Shown: positions 51,500 to 59,334 of the stretch, one piece after another | Numbering within the stretch: position 1 is the stretch's first letter | Layout of the letters: every line of letters starts with the position of its first letter | NCBI GenBank assembly: GCA_029242745.1 | Contig: JAQWTI010000037.1 | Coordinates: 1 to 64,000, forward strand | Length of the DNA: 64,000 nt | Source: Acidimicrobiales bacterium | GTDB lineage: Bacteria > Actinomycetota > Acidimicrobiia > Acidimicrobiales > MedAcidi-G1 | Direction: 5' to 3' | The notes under the pieces: generated by a model | What the model saw: only the letters and a program-made list of their open reading frames with translations | Told to the model about the DNA's origin: nothing | Databases searched by the model: none | Translations under genes and position numbers: made by a program

Positions 51500-52989
51500 G
51501 CCTCACCAACTCCCCTCTCCCGCTGGATAAACGGTCACTCGGCTGGCTGCGTTATCTCCACCGTAAGGCCACTACACCAGACAACTGGAACCGTGACGGC
51601 CAGCCTCACCCCCACTGGGATGACCGCACCGGGGAACCGATGCTTTCCTGGCACCGATTTGACCTCGTGGACTCGAGCTACGCGTTAGCTCTTATGGCAG
51701 ATCGCACCCCTGCCTGGAGAGAGGTGTATGCCGAGATCCTCGACCAACTCATTACTAGACATACCTCGTGGTGGGCGGCATCTGACTGGCTAACCCAATT
51801 CGGCCCCGATCCCGATCGTTCCCACTATCCACAAGAGTGGAGACCCCTTGTTCCTGCCGAACGGTGGGGCGACTACGACGTGCCCGGCTGGACCGCTAAC
51901 GGCATCGAGCCGTACGGCACTCAAATGGATCCCATCGCCGCCGATGGAATGCTCTTCTTTAAAGGATTCTTCGGACTGCTTTTAGGCCTTCACCGTCGCG
52001 TTACCGGCGATGGTCGTTGGAATCAGCCCTTCGAAATGATCCAGGACGGTGAGCACACCTTTACCTGGTCACATTCGGCTATCGCATCCCACTTGACCGA
52101 CCAGTGGCGCAAACGACCAATTGGGGTGCACTGCGAAAATACAAAGATCTGGCCCTACTGACTGAGCGGCGCCGGCCTCGGTCTGAGGCTGCACGACTCT
52201 CTTCTTGGCACCAACTACCACCAAGTCTTTGACCGCTGGTGGGACCACGCTGAGGCCAACTACATCACTTGGCAGGACGGACGACCCGTCGCCATGGACC
52301 TCTACTACGACCCAGTGATCGACGAGCACGTGGCCAATCCACTGGGCCTGATGGCGCCCGTTTGGTATCTAGCCCCCCAGAGGCCGAAAGTCGCCCGTTC
52401 TGCTTGGGAGTTGGCAGTCATGTTGACTGGTCTGGACGGCGAAGGTGACCCTGCCGGGCTCAATGATCCAGCATTCATTTCGCTTCTGGCTATGCAAACC
52501 GGTGAGTTCGACAATGGACGAGTGCAGGATCGCCTCTGGGAGGTCCTCGACGACATCCACGAGCCCAACTGGGACCCCAACACCGGCGAATTCACCTTCG
52601 GGTTCGGACTTGGTGAGCCATATCCACGGGGTCAATTGAACGCACGCGCTATGGCCGGCTGGGTTTGCACGCCCGGTGCCTGGAGCAAACTTTTTGATGC
52701 CTGCAGCAATGACCGGTTTACCGAGCCGACGGTCTCCGGTGTCGACTTCCCAAATACCGCTTTGAGCGAAGCCCAGTGGGATGGTGACGCATTGCATGTA
52801 GCGGCACAGGCTCGGAACGAGTCGCTCGTCGACTCTCCAACCTCAGTCCGAATCACTGCACTCCCAGCAGATGGGCCATGGATCCTTGTACAACCTGACG
52901 ACTCCAAAGTGCCGATTGAAATTGTTTCCGGCGAAACCACCGTGGAACTCAGAGCCGATGGTCGTCGGCGTACTCTGAGGCAATCTTGA
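51496..52989 (+). CDS. linalool dehydratase/isomerase-family protein with in-frame TGA (candidate selenoprotein)
   Basis: One continuous 497-codon frame interrupted only by TGA at codon 222 (52159-52161). The reading frame and protein-like composition continue for 275 codons beyond it (LSGAGLGLRLHDSLLG...). The sequence before it reads HCENTKIWPY. The Cys at codon 213 is nine residues before the TGA, the same spacing as Cys171 and Cys180 in linalool dehydratase/isomerase (numbering from memory). RFDLVDSSYAL also has the Asp-x5-Tyr spacing of Asp39/Tyr45. A hairpin like the E. coli fdhF SECIS follows the TGA. Either Sec is inserted, or the gene carries a nonsense mutation and makes two fragments (51496-52161; 52294-52989). 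The ATG overlaps the DDAH stop. Substrate unknown. Confidence 0.8.
52174..52190 (+). promoter_or_regulatory. SECIS-like hairpin downstream of in-frame TGA
   Basis: GGCCTC (52174-52179), loop GGTCT (52180-52184) and GAGGCT (52185-52190) make a 6-bp stem including one G-U pair. The loop starts 18 nt after the TGA, as in E. coli fdhF, where the loop is also GGUCU with essential G23 and U24. The bulged U17 of fdhF is not present; here position 17 is a paired G. The lower stem is weak. Confidence 0.5.
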
Positions 52990-53046
52990 TGCTTAACACC
53001 AGACTGGATTGACGAGGTATGAGCACTGGCTCGTAACCTCCCAGCG

Positions 53047-54417
53047 ATGCATGAGTACGACACTGAAAATCAGGCCCTCGTCCGATCAGTAGTTGATTAC
53101 GCCTTGGCACGCTTGGTCGAAGAACCGCCTCTCCGACCCGTTAAAACCGCCCATGAGTTGCAAGCACTAGTCGGCAAAACCATTACGGCCGAGGGACTGG
53201 GTGGCAACGAGGCGTTATCCCGCTATGCCGAACATCTCGCTCCTAGCACCATCGCTGCCGACAACCCTCGCTACCTGGCCTTTGTTGCCGGTGCACCGAC
53301 CCCTGCCGCAACCGCCTTCGACTTCGCTGTGACCTCATCGGCGGTCGCTGGATCAAGTTGGCTAGACGGTGCTGGTCTGGTCCACGCCGAGAACGAGGCG
53401 CTCCGGTGGATTGCCGACCTGGCAGGACTTCCCAAAGCCGCTGGCGGTTGTTTCGTCACTGGTGGAACTATGGGGAATCTGTCTGCACTCGTCACAGCCC
53501 GTGATGCAGCGAACCGAGGCCGCGTCAGCGCTGGAACCACCCGTCCGGAACGGTGGGCGGTAGTCGCGTCAGCCAGTTCACATGCGTCAATCGGCTCTGC
53601 TGCCCGTGTTATGGATATAGATGTCATTGTCGCCGACCTAGACGAGGAACTACGCCTGACCGGAGATTCAGTGGCCGCAGCGATAAGAAATCGGCCTGAT
53701 CACACTGAGATCTTCGCCGTGGTAGCTACCGCCGGCACCACAAACGTGGGTGTAGTTGATGCGCTCGATTCGATAGCTCAAGTGTGTGATATTCATGGAA
53801 TCTGGTTTCACGTTGACGGCGCTTACGGTGGCGCAGCACTGGCCGCTCCATCAGTCAAACACCGCTTTAAGGGAATTTCACGCTGTGACTCGCTGATTGT
53901 TGACCCCCACAAGTGGTTGTTTTCACCGTTCGACTGCGCTGCGCTTATCTATCGTGACCCAACGCCAGCCCGCCTTGCGCATACACAGCATGCTGGCTAC
54001 CTCGATCCACTAATCGATGAGACCGTGTTCAACCCCAGCGACCATGCTCACGTACTAACCCGCCGGGCCCGCGGCTTGCCCTTCTGGTTTTCGCTAGCCG
54101 TCTACGGCACCAATGCCTACCGGGATGCCATCGAACAGACCCTTACCGTGGCTCGGGCCACTCGAGATCTAGTCCTACGCTCCGCTCATCTCGAGCTAGT
54201 AATCGAGCCAGAACTATCAGTCGTAGCGTTCCGTCGCCAAGGCTGGGACGCTCAGGACTATCAGGCGTGGTGTGACCAGTTGCTTACCGCAGGGATGGCG
54301 CTGCTCACCCCCACCACGTTTGACGGTCAGCCAGCCATGCGGGTATGCATCATCAACCCGAGAACAACAGTGGATGACCTTGCTGAGATCCTCGCAACTC
54401 TCAACCCTGTTGCCTAG
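53047..54417 (+). CDS. PLP-dependent amino acid decarboxylase (group II)
   Basis: 456-residue aromatic-L-amino-acid/glutamate decarboxylase-type enzyme. The PLP Lys is in VDPHKWLFSPFDC, the Asp holding the pyridine N is in HVDGAYGGAAL, and TGGTMGNLSALVTARD and ATAGTTNVGVVD are typical. ATG start, 57 bp after the LDI-family gene. It may make an amine from an amino acid connected to the DDAH step, though the substrate is not resolved. Confidence 0.9.
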   Translation: MHEYDTENQALVRSVVDYALARLVEEPPLRPVKTAHELQALVGKTITAEGLGGNEALSRYAEHLAPSTIAADNPRYLAFVAGAPTPAATAFDFAVTSSAVAGSSWLDGAGLVHAENEALRWIADLAGLPKAAGGCFVTGGTMGNLSALVTARDAANRGRVSAGTTRPERWAVVASASSHASIGSAARVMDIDVIVADLDEELRLTGDSVAAAIRNRPDHTEIFAVVATAGTTNVGVVDALDSIAQVCDIHGIWFHVDGAYGGAALAAPSVKHRFKGISRCDSLIVDPHKWLFSPFDCAALIYRDPTPARLAHTQHAGYLDPLIDETVFNPSDHAHVLTRRARGLPFWFSLAVYGTNAYRDAIEQTLTVARATRDLVLRSAHLELVIEPELSVVAFRRQGWDAQDYQAWCDQLLTAGMALLTPTTFDGQPAMRVCIINPRTTVDDLAEILATLNPVA

Positions 54418-54458
54418 CTCAGCTTCTGATAACCACAGACCTCAGATACGTTCGTGCC

Positions 54459-55271
54459 ATGGGTCGTATATCTAGAACTATTGGATTAGCCAAAGCGTCA
54501 TGGCAGGTGCTCCGCCGAGACCGCGAACTTCTGGCATTGCCGGTGCTCTCATTCCTCGTATCCGTCGTGGCACTCGTTGCGCTCTGGGTACCAATCGCGG
54601 CGGTGAGCGGTCTATCAGGCCTCTCGTCCGAAGACGGCCAAATTGATCCAGTGTTCGCACTCGCTGGAATCGCCAGCGCGCTAATACTCAGCATTGTTGG
54701 GGTGTTTTTCAAAGCAGCACTCGTGGCCGGAGCATACGAACGACTCTCCGGCGGTGATCCAACAATACGGTCCGCCCTAAACCGTGCTGTGGGTCGTCTG
54801 AGTGGCCTCCTGCCGTGGGCTCTCCTCAGTGCCACAGTTGGACTCATCCTCTCTGTGTTAAAGGAACGAGCTGGGCGTCTCGGCAGGTTTGCCGTAGATC
54901 TGATCGGCATGGCCTGGGAGGCCGCTTCATTTCTCGTTATCCCAGCAATCGTGGTCGACAACCACCGGGCAGTTAGCGGCCTCAAAGCCTCAGCATCACT
55001 ACTTAAGAAAACTTGGGGCGAGAACCTTGCCTCTCAAATAGGATTCGGCCTCCTTGGCCTAGTGTCCACAATCCCGGCAATCCTCCTTGTGATGGTGGCC
55101 GGGCCGATCGGTCTAGTGATTGCCGTCCCATGGGTAGCACTGGTTGTGGTCGTCCTTACCGCCCTCGGCGCCATCTTCCAAACCGCCCTCTACCTCTACG
55201 CCACAACCGGTTCCATGCCGGAAGGCTTTGAGAACTCCAATCTTCAGGAGGCCTTCGCAGCGCGTCCGTGA
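54459..55271 (+). CDS. DUF6159-like multi-pass membrane protein
   Basis: 270 residues with five or six hydrophobic helices (LALPVLSFLVSVVALVALWV, LAGIASALILSIVGVFFKAAL, LLPWALLSATVGLILSVL, GFGLLGLVSTIPAILLVMVA, LVVVVLTALGAIFQTALYLYA). SWQVLRRDRELLALPVLS near the N-terminus and AVSGLKASASLLKKTWGENL are typical of DUF6159 proteins. Function unknown. A strong hairpin follows the stop. Confidence 0.7.
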   Translation: MGRISRTIGLAKASWQVLRRDRELLALPVLSFLVSVVALVALWVPIAAVSGLSGLSSEDGQIDPVFALAGIASALILSIVGVFFKAALVAGAYERLSGGDPTIRSALNRAVGRLSGLLPWALLSATVGLILSVLKERAGRLGRFAVDLIGMAWEAASFLVIPAIVVDNHRAVSGLKASASLLKKTWGENLASQIGFGLLGLVSTIPAILLVMVAGPIGLVIAVPWVALVVVVLTALGAIFQTALYLYATTGSMPEGFENSNLQEAFAARP

Positions 55272-55284
55272 TTCAGTAAGCGAA

Positions 55285-55310
55285 ACAGCCCCCACCGAAG
55301 CGGGGGCTGT
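55285..55310. terminator. GC-rich hairpin, bidirectional terminator
   Basis: ACAGCCCCC and GGGGGCTGT form a 9-bp stem around a short loop, directly after the DUF6159-like gene and in front of the convergent EamA gene. The minus-strand side is followed by TTTC; the plus-strand side lacks a T run. Confidence 0.7.
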
Positions 55311-55537
55311 CCGCACGGTGGGAAAACCGTGTCCGATAGCGGCTCCTCAGCCATCTACCAGTACCGCCAGCCTAGGAACCTTCAGCCCAAGTCGGCACTG
55401 TCTCCAACCTTGGCCCGCCCCAACGACGTCGATCGCGACAACCACCAACCTGTGGACTCTCCGTGTGGCATCATCTGCCTGTCGGCTTTGACTTTGTTCA
55501 CGACACCCAGCCTCCCACTGGCCAACTATTCTCAGGC

Positions 55538-56359
55538 TTAGCCAGCCACAACGCCAGCGATGCCAACCAGCACCAAACTGAGCCCAGCGAACTGCCACCC
55601 CCGTACCTCGTCATTAAACGCAAGTCGACCGACAGCCACAGTGACCGCCGGAAACATCGCCCCCCCTACTGCAGCGGGCAGCGGATCAGCCTGTACGCCA
55701 AGAATGTAGAGAAATGTGGCCCCGGCAGCCGATACGCCCATAAGCGTCCCCAATAATCGGGAACCAGTTGTCGGCTTAATCGAGACCCGACCGCCAAGGG
55801 CCAGAGCAACCGAAACCAAGCAAGCTGTCCCCCGTTGCATCAGACTAGGCCAGGCGCCGCTGGCCGCAGAGGTCTCCACAAGGACGGTCATTCCGATACC
55901 GAAAGCCAAGCCGGAAACTGTTCCCCAAAATAACCCCTTCCAAAGCCCCACAACCCTTACACCAGAAGCAACGAGGCCCAGCCCCAGAGTGGACAGCACC
56001 ACCCCAGCAAACACGAAGATTGATGGCCGATCACCGGCAATGATCACGTAACCGGCAGGTAACACAGCGACCAAAACAGCCACTACCGGCGCCACTACAG
56101 TCGACGAACTCCGCCTCAATCCAATGAGGTAGGCAACCATCCCAACCCCGACGCCAACGCCCGATAACGCACCTATTAACACGTCGTGAAGGTTGAAAGT
56201 GCCAGGCACCACCAGAACGAGCACGATGGACACCACCGCTGCGGTTCCCTGGCCCAAGATGGCCAAGGTCAGAACCCCAGAAAAACCCATAGCCCGGCGA
56301 CCGAAGTATTCAGATGCGCCAACAGATAGTGAACTCAACATTCCAAGGAGGACACCCAT
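55538..56359 (-). CDS. EamA/DMT-family transporter
   Basis: 273 residues from ATG 56359 (MGVLLGMLSSL). Ten predicted helices form two EamA repeats, the usual drug/metabolite transporter layout; each repeat has the GxxxG-like glycine-rich helices. Segments such as GVLLGMLSSLSVGASEYF and GMLSSLSVGASEYFGRRA open repeat 1, and FWGTVSGLAFGIGMTVL opens repeat 2. Efflux of amino acids or metabolites is typical; the substrate is unknown. The longer frame adds 15 Arg-rich residues unlikely to be translated. Confidence 0.82.
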   Translation of the reverse strand: MGVLLGMLSSLSVGASEYFGRRAMGFSGVLTLAILGQGTAAVVSIVLVLVVPGTFNLHDVLIGALSGVGVGVGMVAYLIGLRRSSSTVVAPVVAVLVAVLPAGYVIIAGDRPSIFVFAGVVLSTLGLGLVASGVRVVGLWKGLFWGTVSGLAFGIGMTVLVETSAASGAWPSLMQRGTACLVSVALALGGRVSIKPTTGSRLLGTLMGVSAAGATFLYILGVQADPLPAAVGGAMFPAVTVAVGRLAFNDEVRGWQFAGLSLVLVGIAGVVAG

Positions 56360-56732
56360 CCGGCGGCATGCTATGTGTAGAGGTAGTCGTCTCCCAGCAT
56401 CCACCGGCTGCTGCGTTCAGACTTAAGGGAATGTAAATAACGGCGCCAACAGGCGGGGACCGTCAGGTTTACCTTCTGCCTAGCCATCCTCAGCGATTAT
56501 TGACGCCATCACCTTGCACAGAGTCGTCCATGCCGACTGCGCAGACCCCGGATGTGAGAGGTGCCGACAACCAACAGTTGCTGCACCTGAACCGGCCGGC
56601 GTCACCCCTGTACCTCAACTGAGCGAACTGGCGAAATATGTGCAGCCGTTGGTGACCTATTCAGAAAAAGTGGCGCTTCTAAGACGTGGGTGCACTTCCA
56701 TACGCATTCTCACTGATCTATACCCGCTCGCC
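56360..56732. other. intergenic region, nothing seen
   Basis: 373 bp upstream of the EamA gene. Short open frames lack any recognisable motif or codon bias, and no hairpin or repeat stands out. Confidence 0.4.
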
Positions 56733-57428
56733 TCAAAGAGGCCTTAACTTCACACGAACCCCGCCAATATTCAAATTGGCTGACCTGTCAGACCTCAACT
56801 CCAGCCCGGAAACGCCCTCACCTCGATCATCTTCAGGCACAACGAAACGTATCTCCCCCTCGTCCAACGGCACCACCGTGCCCGAGGGACGCACTCCGAG
56901 AACATTTGCCCAGCGCCTAGCCATGCTGTCTGGATCGTCCGCCTGCACCTCGACTGCAACGAGATCAGTTGCAACATCAGTTCGCACAGACTCTCGCCAG
57001 GCCGAACCAGCCCATGGCCAGTCACTCCAGTCGTCGGTCTCATCAACTGACAAGATTGCGCCTCCGATGTCCTTTGGGTGCAGATGGACACCATCGACTC
57101 CCGCCATAGACGCCTCCAACACAATCCGCACATCCAAGTCCCGTAGTCGCCGGCGGAAGCCAGCCAAGTCGTCAGTCTGCACCAGCACCATGTAGCCGCC
57201 ATCTCCACCTCGCCGGTCCAATTGACGCCCCGCTGCAGTCCCGCCCACCGTTGGAGAGACAATCTCCAGCAGTCGCTCTCCCACCGGAAACAAAACATTG
57301 CGGAGGCCAAATGCGGCGACCCCCAAGTCATGCACGCAGGCCTGTAAGCCCAATTGACCAACAACGTCGCTCTCCACCGCAAGGAGATCTCTCGCCACTA
57401 GGGCTACTTGCCGCAGTCGAATTGCCAT
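56733..57428 (-). CDS. VOC-superfamily (glyoxalase/dioxygenase fold) protein
   Basis: About 231 residues from ATG 57428 (MAIRLRQVALVARDL). Two VOC modules are visible: residues 1-120 (RQVALVARDLLAVESDV...ERLLEIVSPT) and about 125-231 (VAVEVQADDPDSMARRWANVLG...LNIGGVRVKL). The family includes glyoxalases, extradiol dioxygenases and antibiotic-resistance proteins. Metal-binding residues could not be assigned confidently. The upstream 26 in-frame residues seem non-coding. Confidence 0.75.
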   Translation of the reverse strand: MAIRLRQVALVARDLLAVESDVVGQLGLQACVHDLGVAAFGLRNVLFPVGERLLEIVSPTVGGTAAGRQLDRRGGDGGYMVLVQTDDLAGFRRRLRDLDVRIVLEASMAGVDGVHLHPKDIGGAILSVDETDDWSDWPWAGSAWRESVRTDVATDLVAVEVQADDPDSMARRWANVLGVRPSGTVVPLDEGEIRFVVPEDDRGEGVSGLELRSDRSANLNIGGVRVKLRPL

Positions 57429-57738
57429 TTGAGAAACCGTACTTGGCTTGACAAAGCTCAACACGTCGAAACTGTCAGCACGCACTGAGCAACACAAATT
57501 CGCCAACTTGCCTCTTTATTATTTTCAGCGTGAAATACAGACAAAATTCTTCATCCGAGTCCAATAAAGCCAGTATCCATATACAAAATTCCGTATTGAG
57601 ACGAGAGTTGTCTTGAGGCAAATTAAGTCAACTGTGTCCCCGAGCGACGGGTCCGGTCCAGATATGCGTAGGATTGCTATACCGGGCCGATCAGGTTCTG
57701 GTTTTTTCAAAAGTTTCAAAAGAAAGCGATACCGAATA
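57429..57738 (+). other. AT-rich divergent region including csp leader
   Basis: 310 bp between the VOC and cold-shock genes. It is markedly AT-rich near 57510-57620. The part just before the cold-shock gene is likely its long 5' untranslated leader, a common site of temperature control, but I could not define promoter boxes. Confidence 0.4.
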
Positions 57739-57939
57739 ATGCCGAATGGCACCGTAAAATTCTTTAATGCCGAAAAGGGCTATGGATTCCTCTCCGTCAC
57801 TGACGGAGAAGACGTCTTCGTCCACTACTCCAACATTGAGGGCGAGGGTTACCGCAGCCTTGACGAAGGTCAGGCCGTCGAATTTGAGGTCGGCCCCGGC
57901 CGTAAGGGTCCCGAGGCTCTTAGCGTCCGCAAGGTCTAA
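57739..57939 (+). CDS. cold-shock protein (CspA family)
   Basis: 66-residue single-stranded nucleic acid-binding OB-fold protein. RNP1 is KGYGFLSV and RNP2 DVFVHYSNI, flanked by [11 protein letters not shown] and [19 protein letters not shown] start; the upstream frame extension is not conserved. It acts as an RNA chaperone in cold or in stationary growth. A strong hairpin terminator lies about 90 bp downstream. Confidence 0.95.
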   Translation: MPNGTVKFFNAEKGYGFLSVTDGEDVFVHYSNIEGEGYRSLDEGQAVEFEVGPGRKGPEALSVRKV

Positions 57940-58026
57940 ATCTGAACTGGTGGGCAAGGACGGGCGTTAGCCCAACACCACAGCCCAACACGCTGCCATC
58001 TCATTTCCTTCTAGGAGAGGTGGCAG

Positions 58027-58054
58027 AGAGCCCGCTCTTTGGAGCGGGCTCTTT
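58027..58054 (+). terminator. intrinsic terminator after csp
   Basis: AGAGCCCGCTC (58027-58037), loop tttg and GAGCGGGCTCT (58042-58052) form an 11-bp perfect stem, followed by TTC. It also lies at the end of the convergent EamA gene and may serve both. Confidence 0.75.
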
Positions 58055-58071
58055 CGCGTATCAACCCTGTA

Positions 58072-59064
58072 TCAATCTTTGACGGTCCCATAACGCCGGT
58101 ACCCGGGCACAGCACCAACATGCAAGCCCCGTACCCGACCAGCGGGATCTGGAAACTCTTCCTCATTCGACCGGGCCGACCGAATTGTTAACCACAAGAT
58201 CGCCCCTAAGGAAATAGCCCCACCCAAAAGAGTGCCTCCTGCGGGCTGTTCGCCCATCCAGATCCATACCCAAACCGGGGCTAAAACGATTTCAGAAATC
58301 AAAAGCAAACTGATATCGGCTGGAGGAACGAAACGGTGCGCGTAGTTCCAAATAGGGGCAAACAGGCCGATTAGTAACCCACCAGAGATAAAGGCCATCC
58401 ATACGTCAAACACAGGCGCACCAAAACCTTGCCCTCCAACAGCCACCAAAGCAGCCACTACTCCAGCGGCTGCACCACCAATCATTGTCGGTACGGCGGG
58501 ATCACGGGCCGGGGCGCTGCGGATCAGCACCGCGTACCCGGCAAGGGCTATGGGGAGGACCGTCGACAAGACAATCCCCAGCGTGTCTCCTGCCCCTACG
58601 TTGCCGGCCACCATCACGACGACACCAACGCCGGCAGCCGCGATCGCCATCATGGTGTCCCGAGTAACTGGTTCGCGGAGAATTACCCTGCCGAGGATGG
58701 CTGCGTAAAGGGGACTTGTTGACTGCATCAGGAGAACGAAAGCAGCCGACACCCGACTCAATGCCACCACAAAGAGAGTAAACAATACTCCTAGCAACAG
58801 GCCTGCCACCACCTGCCGAGTTCCGGCATCACGAACCGCCCGGACCGGATTACGGCCAGTTGCCAGGATCACCAGAAGAGAAACTAAGGCCACTGAGAAG
58901 CTCCGGTGGCTCAAATACTGCCATTCGTCGGCCTCACGCAGAGAGCGAAAGGTCAAGGGCCCAAAACTGAATGCCATCCCACACATAAGGACAACCACAG
59001 AGGCTTGGAACCTAGAGAAGGTAGGCAACTTTAGACAACTCCTTGCCGAGTGACCCAGTAACAC
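58072..59064 (-). CDS. EamA/DMT-family transporter
   Basis: 330-residue drug/metabolite transporter-like permease with ten hydrophobic helices in two EamA halves. Repeat 1 contains EWQYLSHRSFSVALVSLLVIL and SAAFVLLMQSTSPLYAAILGRVILRE. Repeat 2 has ADISLLLISEIVLAPVWVWIWMGE, the classic conserved end of EamA. GTG start. It is not closely similar to the EamA gene at 55538. Substrate unknown. Confidence 0.85.
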   Translation of the reverse strand: MLLGHSARSCLKLPTFSRFQASVVVLMCGMAFSFGPLTFRSLREADEWQYLSHRSFSVALVSLLVILATGRNPVRAVRDAGTRQVVAGLLLGVLFTLFVVALSRVSAAFVLLMQSTSPLYAAILGRVILREPVTRDTMMAIAAAGVGVVVMVAGNVGAGDTLGIVLSTVLPIALAGYAVLIRSAPARDPAVPTMIGGAAAGVVAALVAVGGQGFGAPVFDVWMAFISGGLLIGLFAPIWNYAHRFVPPADISLLLISEIVLAPVWVWIWMGEQPAGGTLLGGAISLGAILWLTIRSARSNEEEFPDPAGRVRGLHVGAVPGYRRYGTVKD

Positions 59065-59169
59065 CGCCTATCGCCGACGAACGATAGGCCCGAAACTCTG
59101 CTTCCAGTCGGATATCTCAATACGAGGCTAGACAGTGCCTCCGGTCACGTATCCCGGTTCCCAACTGTT

Positions 59170-59334
59170 GGTGCGCTACCATGTAACGACGCCGTCTGTT
59201 AATAGTCGGTGGGTTCGCTAACGGGAATTGGTTCCCCGGTAGAGGTGAGCCGTCCGCCCCGCCAATCCGTGCCGGGCGATCCCATTAGAAGCCTCTCATA
59301 GGCAGGCCCGGCGGACCGCGGGCCTGGAGTTCAC
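59170..59334 (+). promoter_or_regulatory. structured 5' leader of the DEAD-box helicase gene
   Basis: The stretch before the helicase start has a 7-bp long-range stem, GTCCGCC (59252-59258) with GGCGGAC (59310-59316). It encloses a small GCCT-CTCAT-AGGC hairpin (59291-59303). GC content is high and no protein frame fits. Long leaders are common for cold-induced RNA helicases; this one may be autoregulated. Confidence 0.4.

Noticed and set aside
52294-52989. Second half of the LDI-family frame as a separate gene
   Set aside because: Its ATG lies inside continuous in-frame coding sequence that starts at the TGA. A separate protein is not the simplest reading.
56514-56747. 77-residue frame with several Cys residues upstream of the EamA gene
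   Set aside because: No start-site signal and no family; overlaps the end of the VOC gene. Left as intergenic.
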